From NCBI GenBank assembly GCA_009779335.1, contig WREM01000009.1, positions 1 to 14,616 of the forward strand: a stretch of DNA of 14,616 bases. Direction: 5' to 3'. Below the pieces are notes generated by a model. The model was not told the DNA's origin and searched no databases. It worked only from the letters and a program-made list of their open reading frames with translations. How positions within the stretch are numbered: position 1 is the stretch's first letter; every line of letters starts with the position of its first letter. This document shows, piece by piece, positions 1 to 6,451 of the stretch. This DNA is from Streptococcaceae bacterium (lineage in GTDB: Bacteria; Bacillota; Bacilli; Lactobacillales; Streptococcaceae). The translations under genes were made by a program, and so were the position numbers.

Positions 1-704
1 ATAGCCTTTAGTACGGCATTTCCTGTAAACCCATCGGCGACAACGACATCAGCAATACCTGATAAAATATCACGAGATTCAATATTTCCAGTAAAGTTAA
101 TGTCTGTACGTTCTGAGAGAAGAGCATGAGTTTCTTTGATGAGAGGAGAACCCTTAGATTCTTCTGCACCATTGGACAGAAGGGCAACTCTTGGTTTTTT
201 GATTCCACGAACATTTTCAGCGTAGTAAGAGCCTAACACCGCAAAATCCACCAGATGACTGGCAGTATTTTCAGCATTAGCCCCTAAATCCAACATGTCA
301 AACCCACGACCATCAGCAGTAGGGATGGTTGACATGAGAGCAGGGCGATCCACCTGTTTGATACGACCGACGATAAAGATACCTGCGGCAAGTAAAGCAC
401 CAGTATTCCCGGCAGAAAGCACAGCATCAGCTTGTCCGTCTTTTACAGCTTTTACAGCACGCACCATTGACGAATCTTTCTTGCGACGAATGGCTTTGAC
501 AGGCTCATCATGAAAATCAATGAGTTCAGTGGTTTCAATGATAGTGATATGACTTTCATCATCAAGGTAGGGTTTGATTTGTTGAGGATTGCCATAAAGT
601 TGAAACTCAATATCTGTAAATTTTTTCTTGGCAAGGTTGACACCTTTTACAATGGCTTCAGGAGCAAAATCTCCTCCCATCGCATCAATGGCTATTTTTT
701 TCAT
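1..704 (-). CDS. plsX: Phosphate acyltransferase PlsX (3' end cut by window edge)
   Basis: PlsX makes acyl-phosphate from acyl-ACP and phosphate, the first committed step of glycerophospholipid synthesis via PlsY; it is a peripheral cytosolic enzyme. Reading leftwards the protein begins MKKIAIDAMGGDFAPEAIVK, the typical PlsX N-terminus. Further on it has LSAGNTGALLAAG and, near the window edge, a GFTGNAVLKA segment, all family hallmarks. About 234 codons are present of the usual ~330, with no frameshift; the missing part is only the window edge. The chosen start is 704; an in-frame ATG at 716 would add MSHS but breaks the conserved N-terminus length. No good Shine-Dalgarno is visible before either start. 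The gene has its own promoter after the HAD gene terminator, so it need not be cotranscribed with the upstream genes. Confidence 0.95.
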   Translation of the reverse strand, partial: MKKIAIDAMGGDFAPEAIVKGVNLAKKKFTDIEFQLYGNPQQIKPYLDDESHITIIETTELIDFHDEPVKAIRRKKDSSMVRAVKAVKDGQADAVLSAGNTGALLAAGIFIVGRIKQVDRPALMSTIPTADGRGFDMLDLGANAENTASHLVDFAVLGSYYAENVRGIKKPRVALLSNGAEESKGSPLIKETHALLSERTDINFTGNIESRDILSGIADVVVADGFTGNAVLKA

Positions 705-737
705 AGAATGGCTCATTTCTATATTATTTTAATGACT

Positions 738-743
738 ATTATA
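738..743 (-). promoter_or_regulatory. Putative -10 element of plsX promoter
   Basis: On the minus strand 738-743 reads TATAAT, a perfect -10 hexamer. It lies between the HAD gene terminator and plsX and would place the transcript start near 731, about 27 nt before the ATG at 704. No convincing -35 is seen at the usual distance, because that stretch is the terminator hairpin. Confidence 0.5.
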
Positions 744-752
744 ACAGATAAT

Positions 753-779
753 CATGAAAAAAAGCGAGATTTTTCGCTT
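753..779 (-). terminator. Rho-independent terminator after the HAD gene
   Basis: On the minus strand, just past the stop codon, AAAGCGA and TCGCTTT form a 7-bp stem with a short A-rich loop, followed by a run of T residues. It separates the ABC-F/HAD operon from plsX. Confidence 0.75.
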
Positions 780-1588
780 TATTTTATCAATTTTTCAATT
801 TCCAGTAAAACAGAGTTTTCATTGTTAGATCCGATTTGAATATCAGATACAGCTTTAATTTGTTCTACGGCGTTGGATACAGCGATAGATTTACCTGCAA
901 ATTGCAACATCTCTAAATCATTCATCTGATCTCCAAAGGCGACAAGATTTTCTGCAGTCCAGTTGAAATGGCTGAGCAGATGCGTCAATCCTGTCGCTTT
1001 ACTGATGCCTGCATTCATGATGTCAATAGATCGGAAACCAGTAGTTGTCGCACGAATACCTGCTACTCGTTCATTTAACCATGCTTCACATTCATGAATC
1101 TTATCGGGTGGAAACTCTACACAAACCTTGAGAATGTCTTCTTTGATGTCATCAATAGAGTGAATGATTGTCAATTTTTTATAGTATAATCTCGCATAGT
1201 CTATCAGTTCAGGTTCACAAGTATCTAAAACGTAAGAGCCATTAATCGCTGAAAAAAGAATAAATCCATTGAGATGGTGAGGACTTGTCTGGACAGTTTG
1301 ATGAATGAGTTCAGCTTTTTCTTTTCCCAAAAAGTTAGAATATAGAATTTGCCCTTGATATTTGACGATGGCTCCATTTTCAGCTACAAAAGCCACTTGG
1401 TCTTGAAACTCATTAAATAAATCTTCCAGAGCCAAAAGCTGACGACCAGATGCGGCACAGAAAATTAATCCTTTTTTCTTGAATATGTTTAAGATTTCAC
1501 GGAGCTGGTCATGGTTATAATCTCTATCGGTGGAATCAAGCAGAGTTCCATCCATGTCCGTTGCAAAAAGTTTGAGATGATTGGTCAT
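779..1588 (-). CDS. Cof-type HAD-superfamily phosphatase
   Basis: Predicted cytosolic phosphatase of the Cof/YidA group (HAD subclass IIB), enzymes that dephosphorylate sugar phosphates, FMN-like or other small substrates; the actual substrate cannot be told from sequence. All four HAD motifs are visible: DMDGT (nucleophile D11, D13), S47 in CAASGR, K197 in GISKATG, and GDQMND (D220, D224). The chosen ATG at 1588 gives 269 aa, normal for the family, and puts the first motif about 10 residues from the start as usual. A longer reading from 1636 would overlap the end of the ABC-F gene and adds 16 unconserved residues. The gene starts 4 bp after the ABC-F stop codon without a clear own Shine-Dalgarno, so translation is probably coupled. 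Confidence 0.88.
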   Translation of the reverse strand: MTNHLKLFATDMDGTLLDSTDRDYNHDQLREILNIFKKKGLIFCAASGRQLLALEDLFNEFQDQVAFVAENGAIVKYQGQILYSNFLGKEKAELIHQTVQTSPHHLNGFILFSAINGSYVLDTCEPELIDYARLYYKKLTIIHSIDDIKEDILKVCVEFPPDKIHECEAWLNERVAGIRATTTGFRSIDIMNAGISKATGLTHLLSHFNWTAENLVAFGDQMNDLEMLQFAGKSIAVSNAVEQIKAVSDIQIGSNNENSVLLEIEKLIK

Positions 1589-1592
1589 ATTA

Positions 1593-3218
1593 TTATTCAG
1601 TCCAGAGTGTTTTGACTTTGGCTTGTACTTCGTCATTTTCTAAGAACTCGTCATACGTTTCGTTGACACGATCAATGACTCCGTTTTTAGAAAGAACGAC
1701 GATATGATTAGCTAAGGTATTGATAAATTCATGGTCATGACTGGCAAACAAGATAGAACCTTTGAAGTTGACTAGTCCTTCATTGAGTGCAGAGATGGAC
1801 TCCAAATCCAAGTGATTAGTAGGGTCATCCAGTACAAGTACGTTGGCACGTTGGAGCATCATCTTAGAAAGCATGACACGCACCTTCTCTCCCCCTGAAA
1901 GAACGGAGACAGATTTGAGCGATTCATCTCCCTTGAAAAGCATACGTCCTAAGAAACCACGGAGATAAGTGTTGTCATCTTCTTCTTTAGTTTGGACAAA
2001 TTGACGAAGCCAATCAAGGATAGGTTGTCCATCAGCGAAGTCACGAGTGTTGTCTTTAGGAAGATAAGATTGAGAAGTAGTCACTCCCCATTTGATTTCA
2101 CCTGTGTAGTCAATGTCTCCCATGAGTGCACGAAGAAGAGCGGTGGTTTGTAAGTCATTTTGACCGATAAAAGCAGTCTTATCTCCGGGATTAAGGATAA
2201 AGCTGATGTTGTCAATGACTTTTTCTCCATCGATTTCAACGGAAAGATTATCGACACGAAGCAGGTCATTTCCCATCTCACGATCCTGATCAAAGCCAAT
2301 GAAGGGATATTTACGACTCGATGGCATGATGGACTCGATTTCAATCTTATCTAACATTTTCTTACGTGAAGTGGCTTGCTTAGATTTTGAAGCATTTGCA
2401 GAGAATCGAGCGATGAAGTCTTGCAATTCTTTGACTTTTTCTTCGGATTTACGATTAGCATCTTGTTGCAAACGTAGAGCCAACTCAGATGATTCTTTCC
2501 AGAAGTCATAATTTCCGACATAGAGCTTGATTTTACCGTAGTCAAGGTCAGCCATGTGTGTACACACTTTGTTAAGGAAGTGACGGTCATGAGATACGAC
2601 GATGACCGTATTTTCAAAGTTAATCAAAAACTCTTCCAACCATTGAATGGCTTGAATATCCAGTCCATTTGTAGGTTCGTCCAAGAGCAAGACATCAGGT
2701 TTACCGAATAAAGCCTTGGCCAAGAGGACCTTGACATGTTCCCCAGAAGTCAGGTTAGACATGAGGTCGTGGTGTAAATCTACAGCAATTCCCAAATTTT
2801 GAAGGAGCTGAGCTGCTTCGGCTTCGGCTTCATATCCACCCATCTCCCCGAATTGAGCTTCCAATTCAGCAGCGTGCATGAAGTCATCATCTGTAGCATC
2901 AGGATTCATGTAGATGGCGTCTTTTTCTTCTGAGATTTTATGAAGTTCTTCATTCCCCATCATGACAACAGCTAAGGGTGATTGCTCTTCGTAATCATAG
3001 TGATTTTGACGAAGGACAGAGAGACGTTCATGAGTATCCAGTGAGACCGTCCCCGTAGTAGGTTGTAAATCTCCTGCAAGGATTTTGAGGAAGGTTGACT
3101 TCCCTGCCCCATTGGCACCAATAAGACCGTAACAGTTTCCCGGTGTAAATTTGATATTTACACCATCAAAAAGTTTACGATCTGTAAAAGTTAAAGAAAT
3201 GTCTGAAACATTAAGCAT
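1593..3218 (-). CDS. ABC-F family ATPase, YkpA/YbiT type
   Basis: A 541-aa soluble protein with two ABC ATPase domains and no membrane segments, hence an ABC-F protein, a class that acts at the ribosome E site as a translation factor or resistance factor. Domain 1 has Walker A GANGAGKS (34-41), signature LTSGE (156-160), Walker B LLLDEP with E181, and the switch histidine H210. The interdomain linker with SANASKSKQATSRKKMLDK (273-291) is typical of the YkpA/YbiT branch. Domain 2 has a degenerate Walker A (GQNDLQTT, 352-359), a good LSGGE (440-444), and LVLDDP, where the usual catalytic Glu is Asp (465); I recall similar changes in streptococcal homologues. A good Shine-Dalgarno AAGGAG (3226-3231) supports the start. 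First gene of an operon with the HAD phosphatase. This branch is not a known drug-resistance factor; its role is unclear. Confidence 0.92.
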   Translation of the reverse strand: MLNVSDISLTFTDRKLFDGVNIKFTPGNCYGLIGANGAGKSTFLKILAGDLQPTTGTVSLDTHERLSVLRQNHYDYEEQSPLAVVMMGNEELHKISEEKDAIYMNPDATDDDFMHAAELEAQFGEMGGYEAEAEAAQLLQNLGIAVDLHHDLMSNLTSGEHVKVLLAKALFGKPDVLLLDEPTNGLDIQAIQWLEEFLINFENTVIVVSHDRHFLNKVCTHMADLDYGKIKLYVGNYDFWKESSELALRLQQDANRKSEEKVKELQDFIARFSANASKSKQATSRKKMLDKIEIESIMPSSRKYPFIGFDQDREMGNDLLRVDNLSVEIDGEKVIDNISFILNPGDKTAFIGQNDLQTTALLRALMGDIDYTGEIKWGVTTSQSYLPKDNTRDFADGQPILDWLRQFVQTKEEDDNTYLRGFLGRMLFKGDESLKSVSVLSGGEKVRVMLSKMMLQRANVLVLDDPTNHLDLESISALNEGLVNFKGSILFASHDHEFINTLANHIVVLSKNGVIDRVNETYDEFLENDEVQAKVKTLWTE

Positions 3219-3237
3219 TAATTTTCTCCTTAAAATA

Positions 3238-3251
3238 GGCTATTGATAGCC
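3238..3251. repeat. Inverted repeat in the ABC-F leader
   Basis: GGCTAT-TG-ATAGCC is a perfect 6-bp inverted repeat with a 2-bp centre. It lies between the predicted transcript start (~3258) and the Shine-Dalgarno (3226-3231). It could be an operator or, with such a tight loop, a weak cruciform; no known regulator site is recognised. Confidence 0.4.
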
Positions 3252-3264
3252 GATACTTACTCTT

Positions 3265-3273
3265 ATTTTAGCA
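3265..3273 (-). promoter_or_regulatory. Extended -10 promoter of the ABC-F/HAD operon
   Basis: The minus strand reads TGC-TAAAAT (TG at 3272-3273, -10 at 3265-3270), an extended -10 of the style seen before several genes here. The transcript would start near 3258, giving a leader of about 40 nt. The -35 region is weak. Confidence 0.5.
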
Positions 3274-3386
3274 TATTTCAAAAGATTAATAAAATAAGCG
3301 AATGAAATAAAAATCAATTCAGGTTGAGTTAAGTCAATCAAGATATAATAATACTGTTCTAAAATTTTTTCATTACTCCTTCTTAC

Positions 3387-3424
3387 AAAAAATCTCTCAG
3401 TCTATTAGGCTGAGAGGTTTTTTA
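3387..3424 (-). terminator. Terminator after the SDR gene (possibly bidirectional)
   Basis: CTCTCAG (3394-3400) and CTGAGAG (3410-3416) form a 7-bp stem with a 9-nt loop. On the minus strand it follows the SDR stop codon by a few bases and is followed by a T run. On the plus strand a T run also follows at 3418-3424, so it could work both ways. Confidence 0.8.
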
Positions 3425-3425
3425 T

Positions 3426-4253
3426 TTATTTGGCTTTCTTTATCATTTGAGAGACGATGGTTCTCCATATTTTAGGCGTTTTTCTAGCGATGCCTACCAT
3501 GAGTTTATCAACAAAGCTGTTGAAATAGCGGAGTTTGATTTTTTCATCTGTAGAAGCCTTGTAGAAAACTTCTGCCAAATCTGCAGAGGTTACAGGTTTA
3601 GCGTTACTGTTTCGGCTTGAAAAGACAGTTTTTAGAGCATGGGTCAGAGGTTGATAAGGTGAATCTTCTTTGAGATTTTTCTCCGCATTATCAAAGGCAA
3701 CAGCACGCCAATCCGACTGGGTACTCCCCGGTTGCACGACGATCGAGCGAATACCAAATTCTTGAACTTCAAAGTCAAGCACATCAGACCATTGTTGCAT
3801 GGCAGCCTTGGTCGCATGATAGTAAGACCCTAAAGGGGTATAGACGTCCCCACCTACGGATGAGATATTGACGATGCGTCCGTAATGATTGGCACGCATG
3901 ACAGGAAGGACAAGCTGAGTCAATTCCACAGCTCCGAAGAAATTGGTTTCAAATTGCTTACGGACATTTTCCATTGGAACTTCCTCTGCGGGACCATATT
4001 CTCCGTAACCTGCATTATTAATCAGGACATCGATATGATTGTCACTTGCTTTTAGAATTTCTTCGATGAAAGCATGATTAGAGGCAGAATCTGTCACATC
4101 TAGTTTAAGTGCAGTGATGTTTGCATCGGTTGGGATTTTCTCTACACGACGAGCACCTGCAAAGACTTTCCAGCCCTTACTTGAAAATAATTTGGCTGCT
4201 TCAAACCCCATTCCATTTGAAGCTCCAGTGATAACAACAGTTCTTTGAGTCAT
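3426..4253 (-). CDS. Short-chain dehydrogenase/reductase (SDR)
   Basis: A 275-aa NAD(P)-dependent oxidoreductase of the classical SDR family; the substrate is unknown. The Rossmann cofactor motif TGASNGMG is at 9-16, the LDVTD acidic segment near 51-55, NNAG at 79-82, the catalytic Ser in NISS (131-132) and YHATK (Y145, K149) follow at normal spacing. An R-R pair at 35-36 after the second strand suggests NADPH preference (inference). There is no signal peptide or membrane segment, so it is cytosolic. The Shine-Dalgarno is weak (AGGT, 4260-4263), but the start fits the family length. It lies 61 bp downstream of the MerR/TipAS regulator gene with an extended -10 in that gap, so it may be read both from its own promoter and from the regulator's. 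It is a candidate target of that regulator. Confidence 0.9.
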   Translation of the reverse strand: MTQRTVVITGASNGMGFEAAKLFSSKGWKVFAGARRVEKIPTDANITALKLDVTDSASNHAFIEEILKASDNHIDVLINNAGYGEYGPAEEVPMENVRKQFETNFFGAVELTQLVLPVMRANHYGRIVNISSVGGDVYTPLGSYYHATKAAMQQWSDVLDFEVQEFGIRSIVVQPGSTQSDWRAVAFDNAEKNLKEDSPYQPLTHALKTVFSSRNSNAKPVTSADLAEVFYKASTDEKIKLRYFNSFVDKLMVGIARKTPKIWRTIVSQMIKKAK

Positions 4254-4287
4254 AAGTTTACCTGATTTCTATTTGATTGAATACCCT

Positions 4288-4296
4288 ATTATAGCA
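4288..4296 (-). promoter_or_regulatory. Extended -10 promoter of the SDR gene
   Basis: The minus strand reads TGC-TATAAT with the -10 hexamer at 4288-4293 and TG at 4295-4296, in the 61-bp gap before the SDR gene. The expected transcript start is near 4281, 28 nt before the ATG. No good -35 is visible, as is common with extended -10 promoters. Confidence 0.5.
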
Positions 4297-4314
4297 TGAG
4301 ATGGCTTTCTATCA

Positions 4315-4725
4315 TTATTTGTAAAAATCATCAATCTCCTTGCTGAAATAATCAGCTAAGCCTTTGATGTTTTGCTCATAGTTGGCACGGAATCTGTCGT
4401 CCTCTGTATATAATTGAGCCAGCCCTCGATGTCCCTCTGGAGTGAGGGGTCTGTCCCAGTAATGTTCAATCCATGTTTTGTGAAGTTCTATAGCCTCTTG
4501 AGCCAGATTTTTGTCTTGCTTTTCATAAGAAGTTTCAAGTAGGCGAATGATTTTTTGGTGTGTATCCTCTGCCCATTGGATGTCTTCTTGAGATTGATTT
4601 TTGAACTTGTCATTTGAGTCTTGTACAGCTTCGTAGCCATAATTCTCACGAATTTCTTGTCCGTATTTTTCTTCATTTTCTTTGATTTTGTTTTCTTTTA
4701 AGAGTTGAAAATCTTTATCTTTCAT
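4315..4725 (-). CDS. Internal in-frame product: stand-alone TipAS-like domain (136 aa)
   Basis: Within the MerR/TipAS gene the Met at codon 109 is preceded by AAAGGAGG, a near-perfect Shine-Dalgarno, 8 nt upstream of the ATG at 4725. Translation from it would give a 136-aa protein made only of the TipAS ligand-binding domain, without the DNA-binding part. In Streptomyces lividans tipA is known to yield both the full TipAL and a 144-aa TipAS from an internal start, and TipAS acts as a drug-sequestering protein. The same arrangement here is inferred from the sequence alone. The site encodes TKEEYIM in the main frame, so part of the match could be due to amino-acid constraint. Confidence 0.55.
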   Translation of the reverse strand: MKDKDFQLLKENKIKENEEKYGQEIRENYGYEAVQDSNDKFKNQSQEDIQWAEDTHQKIIRLLETSYEKQDKNLAQEAIELHKTWIEHYWDRPLTPEGHRGLAQLYTEDDRFRANYEQNIKGLADYFSKEIDDFYK

Positions 4726-5049
4726 TATGTATTCCTCCTTTGTCAGTTTAGTTTCCAGTTGATTGATGAGTTGACTCAGATGAATCTGCTGAGTTTTCAG
4801 TACTTGTAAATGCTGGATAAACACTTCTTTCTCACTGGTAGATTGATTGCGTATATTTTTGATGGCAGTAAGAGACAGATCCAGTTGCCTTAGACTCTGA
4901 ATGTAGAAAATATCCGTCAAGTCAGAATCACTGTAAAGACGATAATCATTCTCGTCACGACGAGGTGTGAGCAGACCTTCTTTCTCCCAATGGCGTAGAG
5001 CTTTAGAGGTCAGCCCTGTCAGCTTGGTTACTTCTTTGATGTTTTTCAT
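4315..5049 (-). CDS. MerR-family transcriptional activator with TipAS ligand-binding domain
   Basis: A 244-aa regulator of the TipAL/Mta type. Residues 1-70 form the MerR winged helix-turn-helix (IKEVTKLTGLTSKALRHWEK, then RLYSDSDL). Residues about 75-110 are the coiled-coil dimerisation helix. Residues about 120-244 match the TipAS antibiotic-recognition domain, with the hallmark HKTWIEHYW (about 188-196), EGHRGLAQLY and DDRFRANYE segments. Family members sense hydrophobic drugs such as thiopeptides and activate efflux or binding genes; the ligand here is unknown. Total length matches TipAL (253 aa) and Mta (257 aa). The Shine-Dalgarno AAAGGA lies 8 nt before the ATG. The gene is divergent from tgt, is probably autoregulated through the 19-bp-spacer promoter, and precedes the SDR gene. 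It also has an internal start, listed separately. Confidence 0.88.
   Translation of the reverse strand: MKNIKEVTKLTGLTSKALRHWEKEGLLTPRRDENDYRLYSDSDLTDIFYIQSLRQLDLSLTAIKNIRNQSTSEKEVFIQHLQVLKTQQIHLSQLINQLETKLTKEEYIMKDKDFQLLKENKIKENEEKYGQEIRENYGYEAVQDSNDKFKNQSQEDIQWAEDTHQKIIRLLETSYEKQDKNLAQEAIELHKTWIEHYWDRPLTPEGHRGLAQLYTEDDRFRANYEQNIKGLADYFSKEIDDFYK
4725..4740 (-). promoter_or_regulatory. Strong internal ribosome binding site
   Basis: AAGGAGG followed by eight bases and ATG on the minus strand, inside the MerR/TipAS coding region. It is a better Shine-Dalgarno than the one at the gene's own start (AAAGGA) and sits exactly at the boundary between the coiled coil and the TipAS domain. Confidence 0.65.
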
Positions 5050-5088
5050 TCTGTAATCCTTTCTGTAATTTTATAAGCTTATGATTTC

Positions 5089-5119
5089 ATTATATACCTT
5101 TACCTTAGGGCAATGTCGA
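5089..5119 (-). promoter_or_regulatory. MerR-type promoter and operator of the TipAS regulator
   Basis: On the minus strand: -35 TCGACA (5114-5119, one mismatch to TTGACA), a 19-bp spacer (5095-5113) and a perfect -10 TATAAT (5089-5094). A 19-bp spacer, two bases longer than optimal, is the signature of MerR-activated promoters. An imperfect dyad centred on 5106 (7 of 10 pairs across 5096-5116, core CCTTAGG) lies in the spacer where a MerR dimer would bind. This predicts autoregulation, as for tipA and mta. Confidence 0.65.
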
Positions 5120-5153
5120 ACAGAAAGATTTTATAGCAGGAAGAGCTATATTT

Positions 5154-5162
5154 TGCTATACT
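5154..5162 (+). promoter_or_regulatory. Extended -10 promoter of tgt
   Basis: TG at 5154-5155, one base, then TATACT at 5157-5162. The expected start is near 5169, about 28 nt before the tgt ATG. No clear -35. It lies in the 147-bp divergent region shared with the MerR-type regulator promoter, but the two do not overlap. Confidence 0.5.
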
Positions 5163-5196
5163 AGATAAATAATAGAAAAAACAGTAAGGAAACCAC

Positions 5197-6345
5197 ATGA
5201 CCGACCATCCGATCAAATATCGTCTCATCAAGAAAGAAAAGCATACAGGTGCTCGTTTGGGTGAGATTATCACACCACACGGGACTTTCCCTACACCTAT
5301 GTTCATGCCTGTGGGGACACAAGCAACAGTCAAAACCCAATCCCCTGAAGAACTTAAGGAAATAGGATCAGGAATCATCCTCTCCAACACCTATCACCTC
5401 TGGCTTCGCCCCGGGGATGAACTGGTGGCTGAGGCAGGTGGACTGCACAAATTCATGAATTGGGATCAACCTATCTTGACAGATTCAGGTGGATTTCAAG
5501 TCTATTCATTAGTACAAAACAAGAAAAACATCACAGAAGAAGGCGTCAAGTTCAAATCCCATTTGGATGGGCGTGAGCTTTTCCTTAATCCTGAGAAAGC
5601 CATTTCTATTCAGAATAATCTAGGTTCTGATATCATGATGTCCTTTGATGAATGCCCCCCCTTTCATCAGCCGTATGACTATGTCAAAGCATCAGTGGAG
5701 CGTACATCACGTTGGGCTGAGCGTGGGCTCAATGCTCATCGTCGTGCCCATGATCAAGGACTCTTTGGGATTGTACAGGGGGCAGGATTTGAAGACTTGC
5801 GTCGTCAGTCGGCTGCGGATTTGACTGCGATGGACTTTGCGGGTTATTCTATTGGAGGGCTTGCTGTGGGTGAAACCCATGAAGAGATGAATGCAGTCTT
5901 GGACTTCACGACAGGATTTCTGCCTGAGGATAAGCCTCGTTATCTGATGGGTGTGGGTGCTCCTGACAGTCTCATTGACGGTGTTATTCGAGGAGTGGAT
6001 ATGTTTGACTGCGTACTTCCTACACGAATTGCTCGTAATGGGACACTCATGACTTCTTTTGGTCGTGTCAATATCAAGAATGCCAAGTACGAGCATGACT
6101 TCACCGCATTAGATCCTGAGTGTGATTGCAACACCTGTCGTGATTACAGCCGTGCCTACCTCCGTCATCTCATCAAAGCAGACGAGACCTTCGGACTTCG
6201 CCTCTGCTCTAATCATAATCTCTACTTCCTGCTCAATCTTATGAAGAAGGTCAGACAAGCCATCATGGACGACAACCTCCTTGAATTTAGAGAAGATTTT
6301 TGTGAGAAATACGGCTATAATAAACCCGATGCACCGAATTTTTAA
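5197..6345 (+). CDS. tgt: tRNA-guanine transglycosylase
   Basis: Cytosolic base-exchange enzyme that replaces guanine 34 in GUN anticodons of Asp, Asn, His and Tyr tRNAs with preQ1 on the path to queuosine. The protein has 382 aa, as in Bacillus (381). It carries TDSGGFQ with the general-base D96, DECPP around 150-154, GIVQG, GGLAVGE, and FDCVLPTRIARNG with the nucleophile D270. The C-terminal zinc site is complete: C308, C310, C313 and H339. The start ATG follows TAAGGA at good spacing and the conserved N-terminus (IKYRLIKKEKHTGARLG) begins at once. Monocistronic: own promoter upstream and a strong terminator directly after the stop. No other queuosine genes are in the window. Confidence 0.98.
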   Translation: MTDHPIKYRLIKKEKHTGARLGEIITPHGTFPTPMFMPVGTQATVKTQSPEELKEIGSGIILSNTYHLWLRPGDELVAEAGGLHKFMNWDQPILTDSGGFQVYSLVQNKKNITEEGVKFKSHLDGRELFLNPEKAISIQNNLGSDIMMSFDECPPFHQPYDYVKASVERTSRWAERGLNAHRRAHDQGLFGIVQGAGFEDLRRQSAADLTAMDFAGYSIGGLAVGETHEEMNAVLDFTTGFLPEDKPRYLMGVGAPDSLIDGVIRGVDMFDCVLPTRIARNGTLMTSFGRVNIKNAKYEHDFTALDPECDCNTCRDYSRAYLRHLIKADETFGLRLCSNHNLYFLLNLMKKVRQAIMDDNLLEFREDFCEKYGYNKPDAPNF

Positions 6346-6370
6346 ACACAACCCAAAGGTTGTGTTTTTT
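6344..6370 (+). terminator. Terminator of tgt
   Basis: AAACACAACC and GGTTGTGTTT pair in a 10-bp stem with a 4-nt loop, ending in a T run. The stem starts within the tgt stop codon. It isolates tgt from the restriction-modification genes that follow. Confidence 0.9.
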
Positions 6371-6407
6371 ATTACCAAAAATAAGGACAGAGAAAAAGTA
6401 AAATTTA

Positions 6408-6416
6408 TGTTAAAAT
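6408..6416 (+). promoter_or_regulatory. Extended -10 promoter of the restriction endonuclease gene
   Basis: TG (6408-6409), one base, then TAAAAT (6411-6416). The expected start is near 6423, about 29 nt before the TTG start codon. No clear -35. The surrounding 17 bases are almost the same as those at 8197-8213, before the next chromosomal gene. Confidence 0.5.
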
Positions 6417-6451
6417 AAATGAAAGAGATGAAACAACTCTAAGGTATTTAT

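Noticed and set aside
510..839. 109-aa plus-strand reading frame across plsX and the HAD terminator
   Set aside because: It is antisense to the plsX 5' half and crosses its promoter and a terminator, with no coding signals.
1589..1636. Longer N-terminus for the HAD phosphatase (start at 1636)
   Set aside because: It would overlap the ABC-F gene end and push the first HAD motif too far from the N-terminus. ATG 1588 fits the family.
5707..6096. 129-aa minus-strand reading frame inside tgt
   Set aside because: It is antisense to the strongly conserved catalytic core of Tgt, and has no ribosome binding site or family features.
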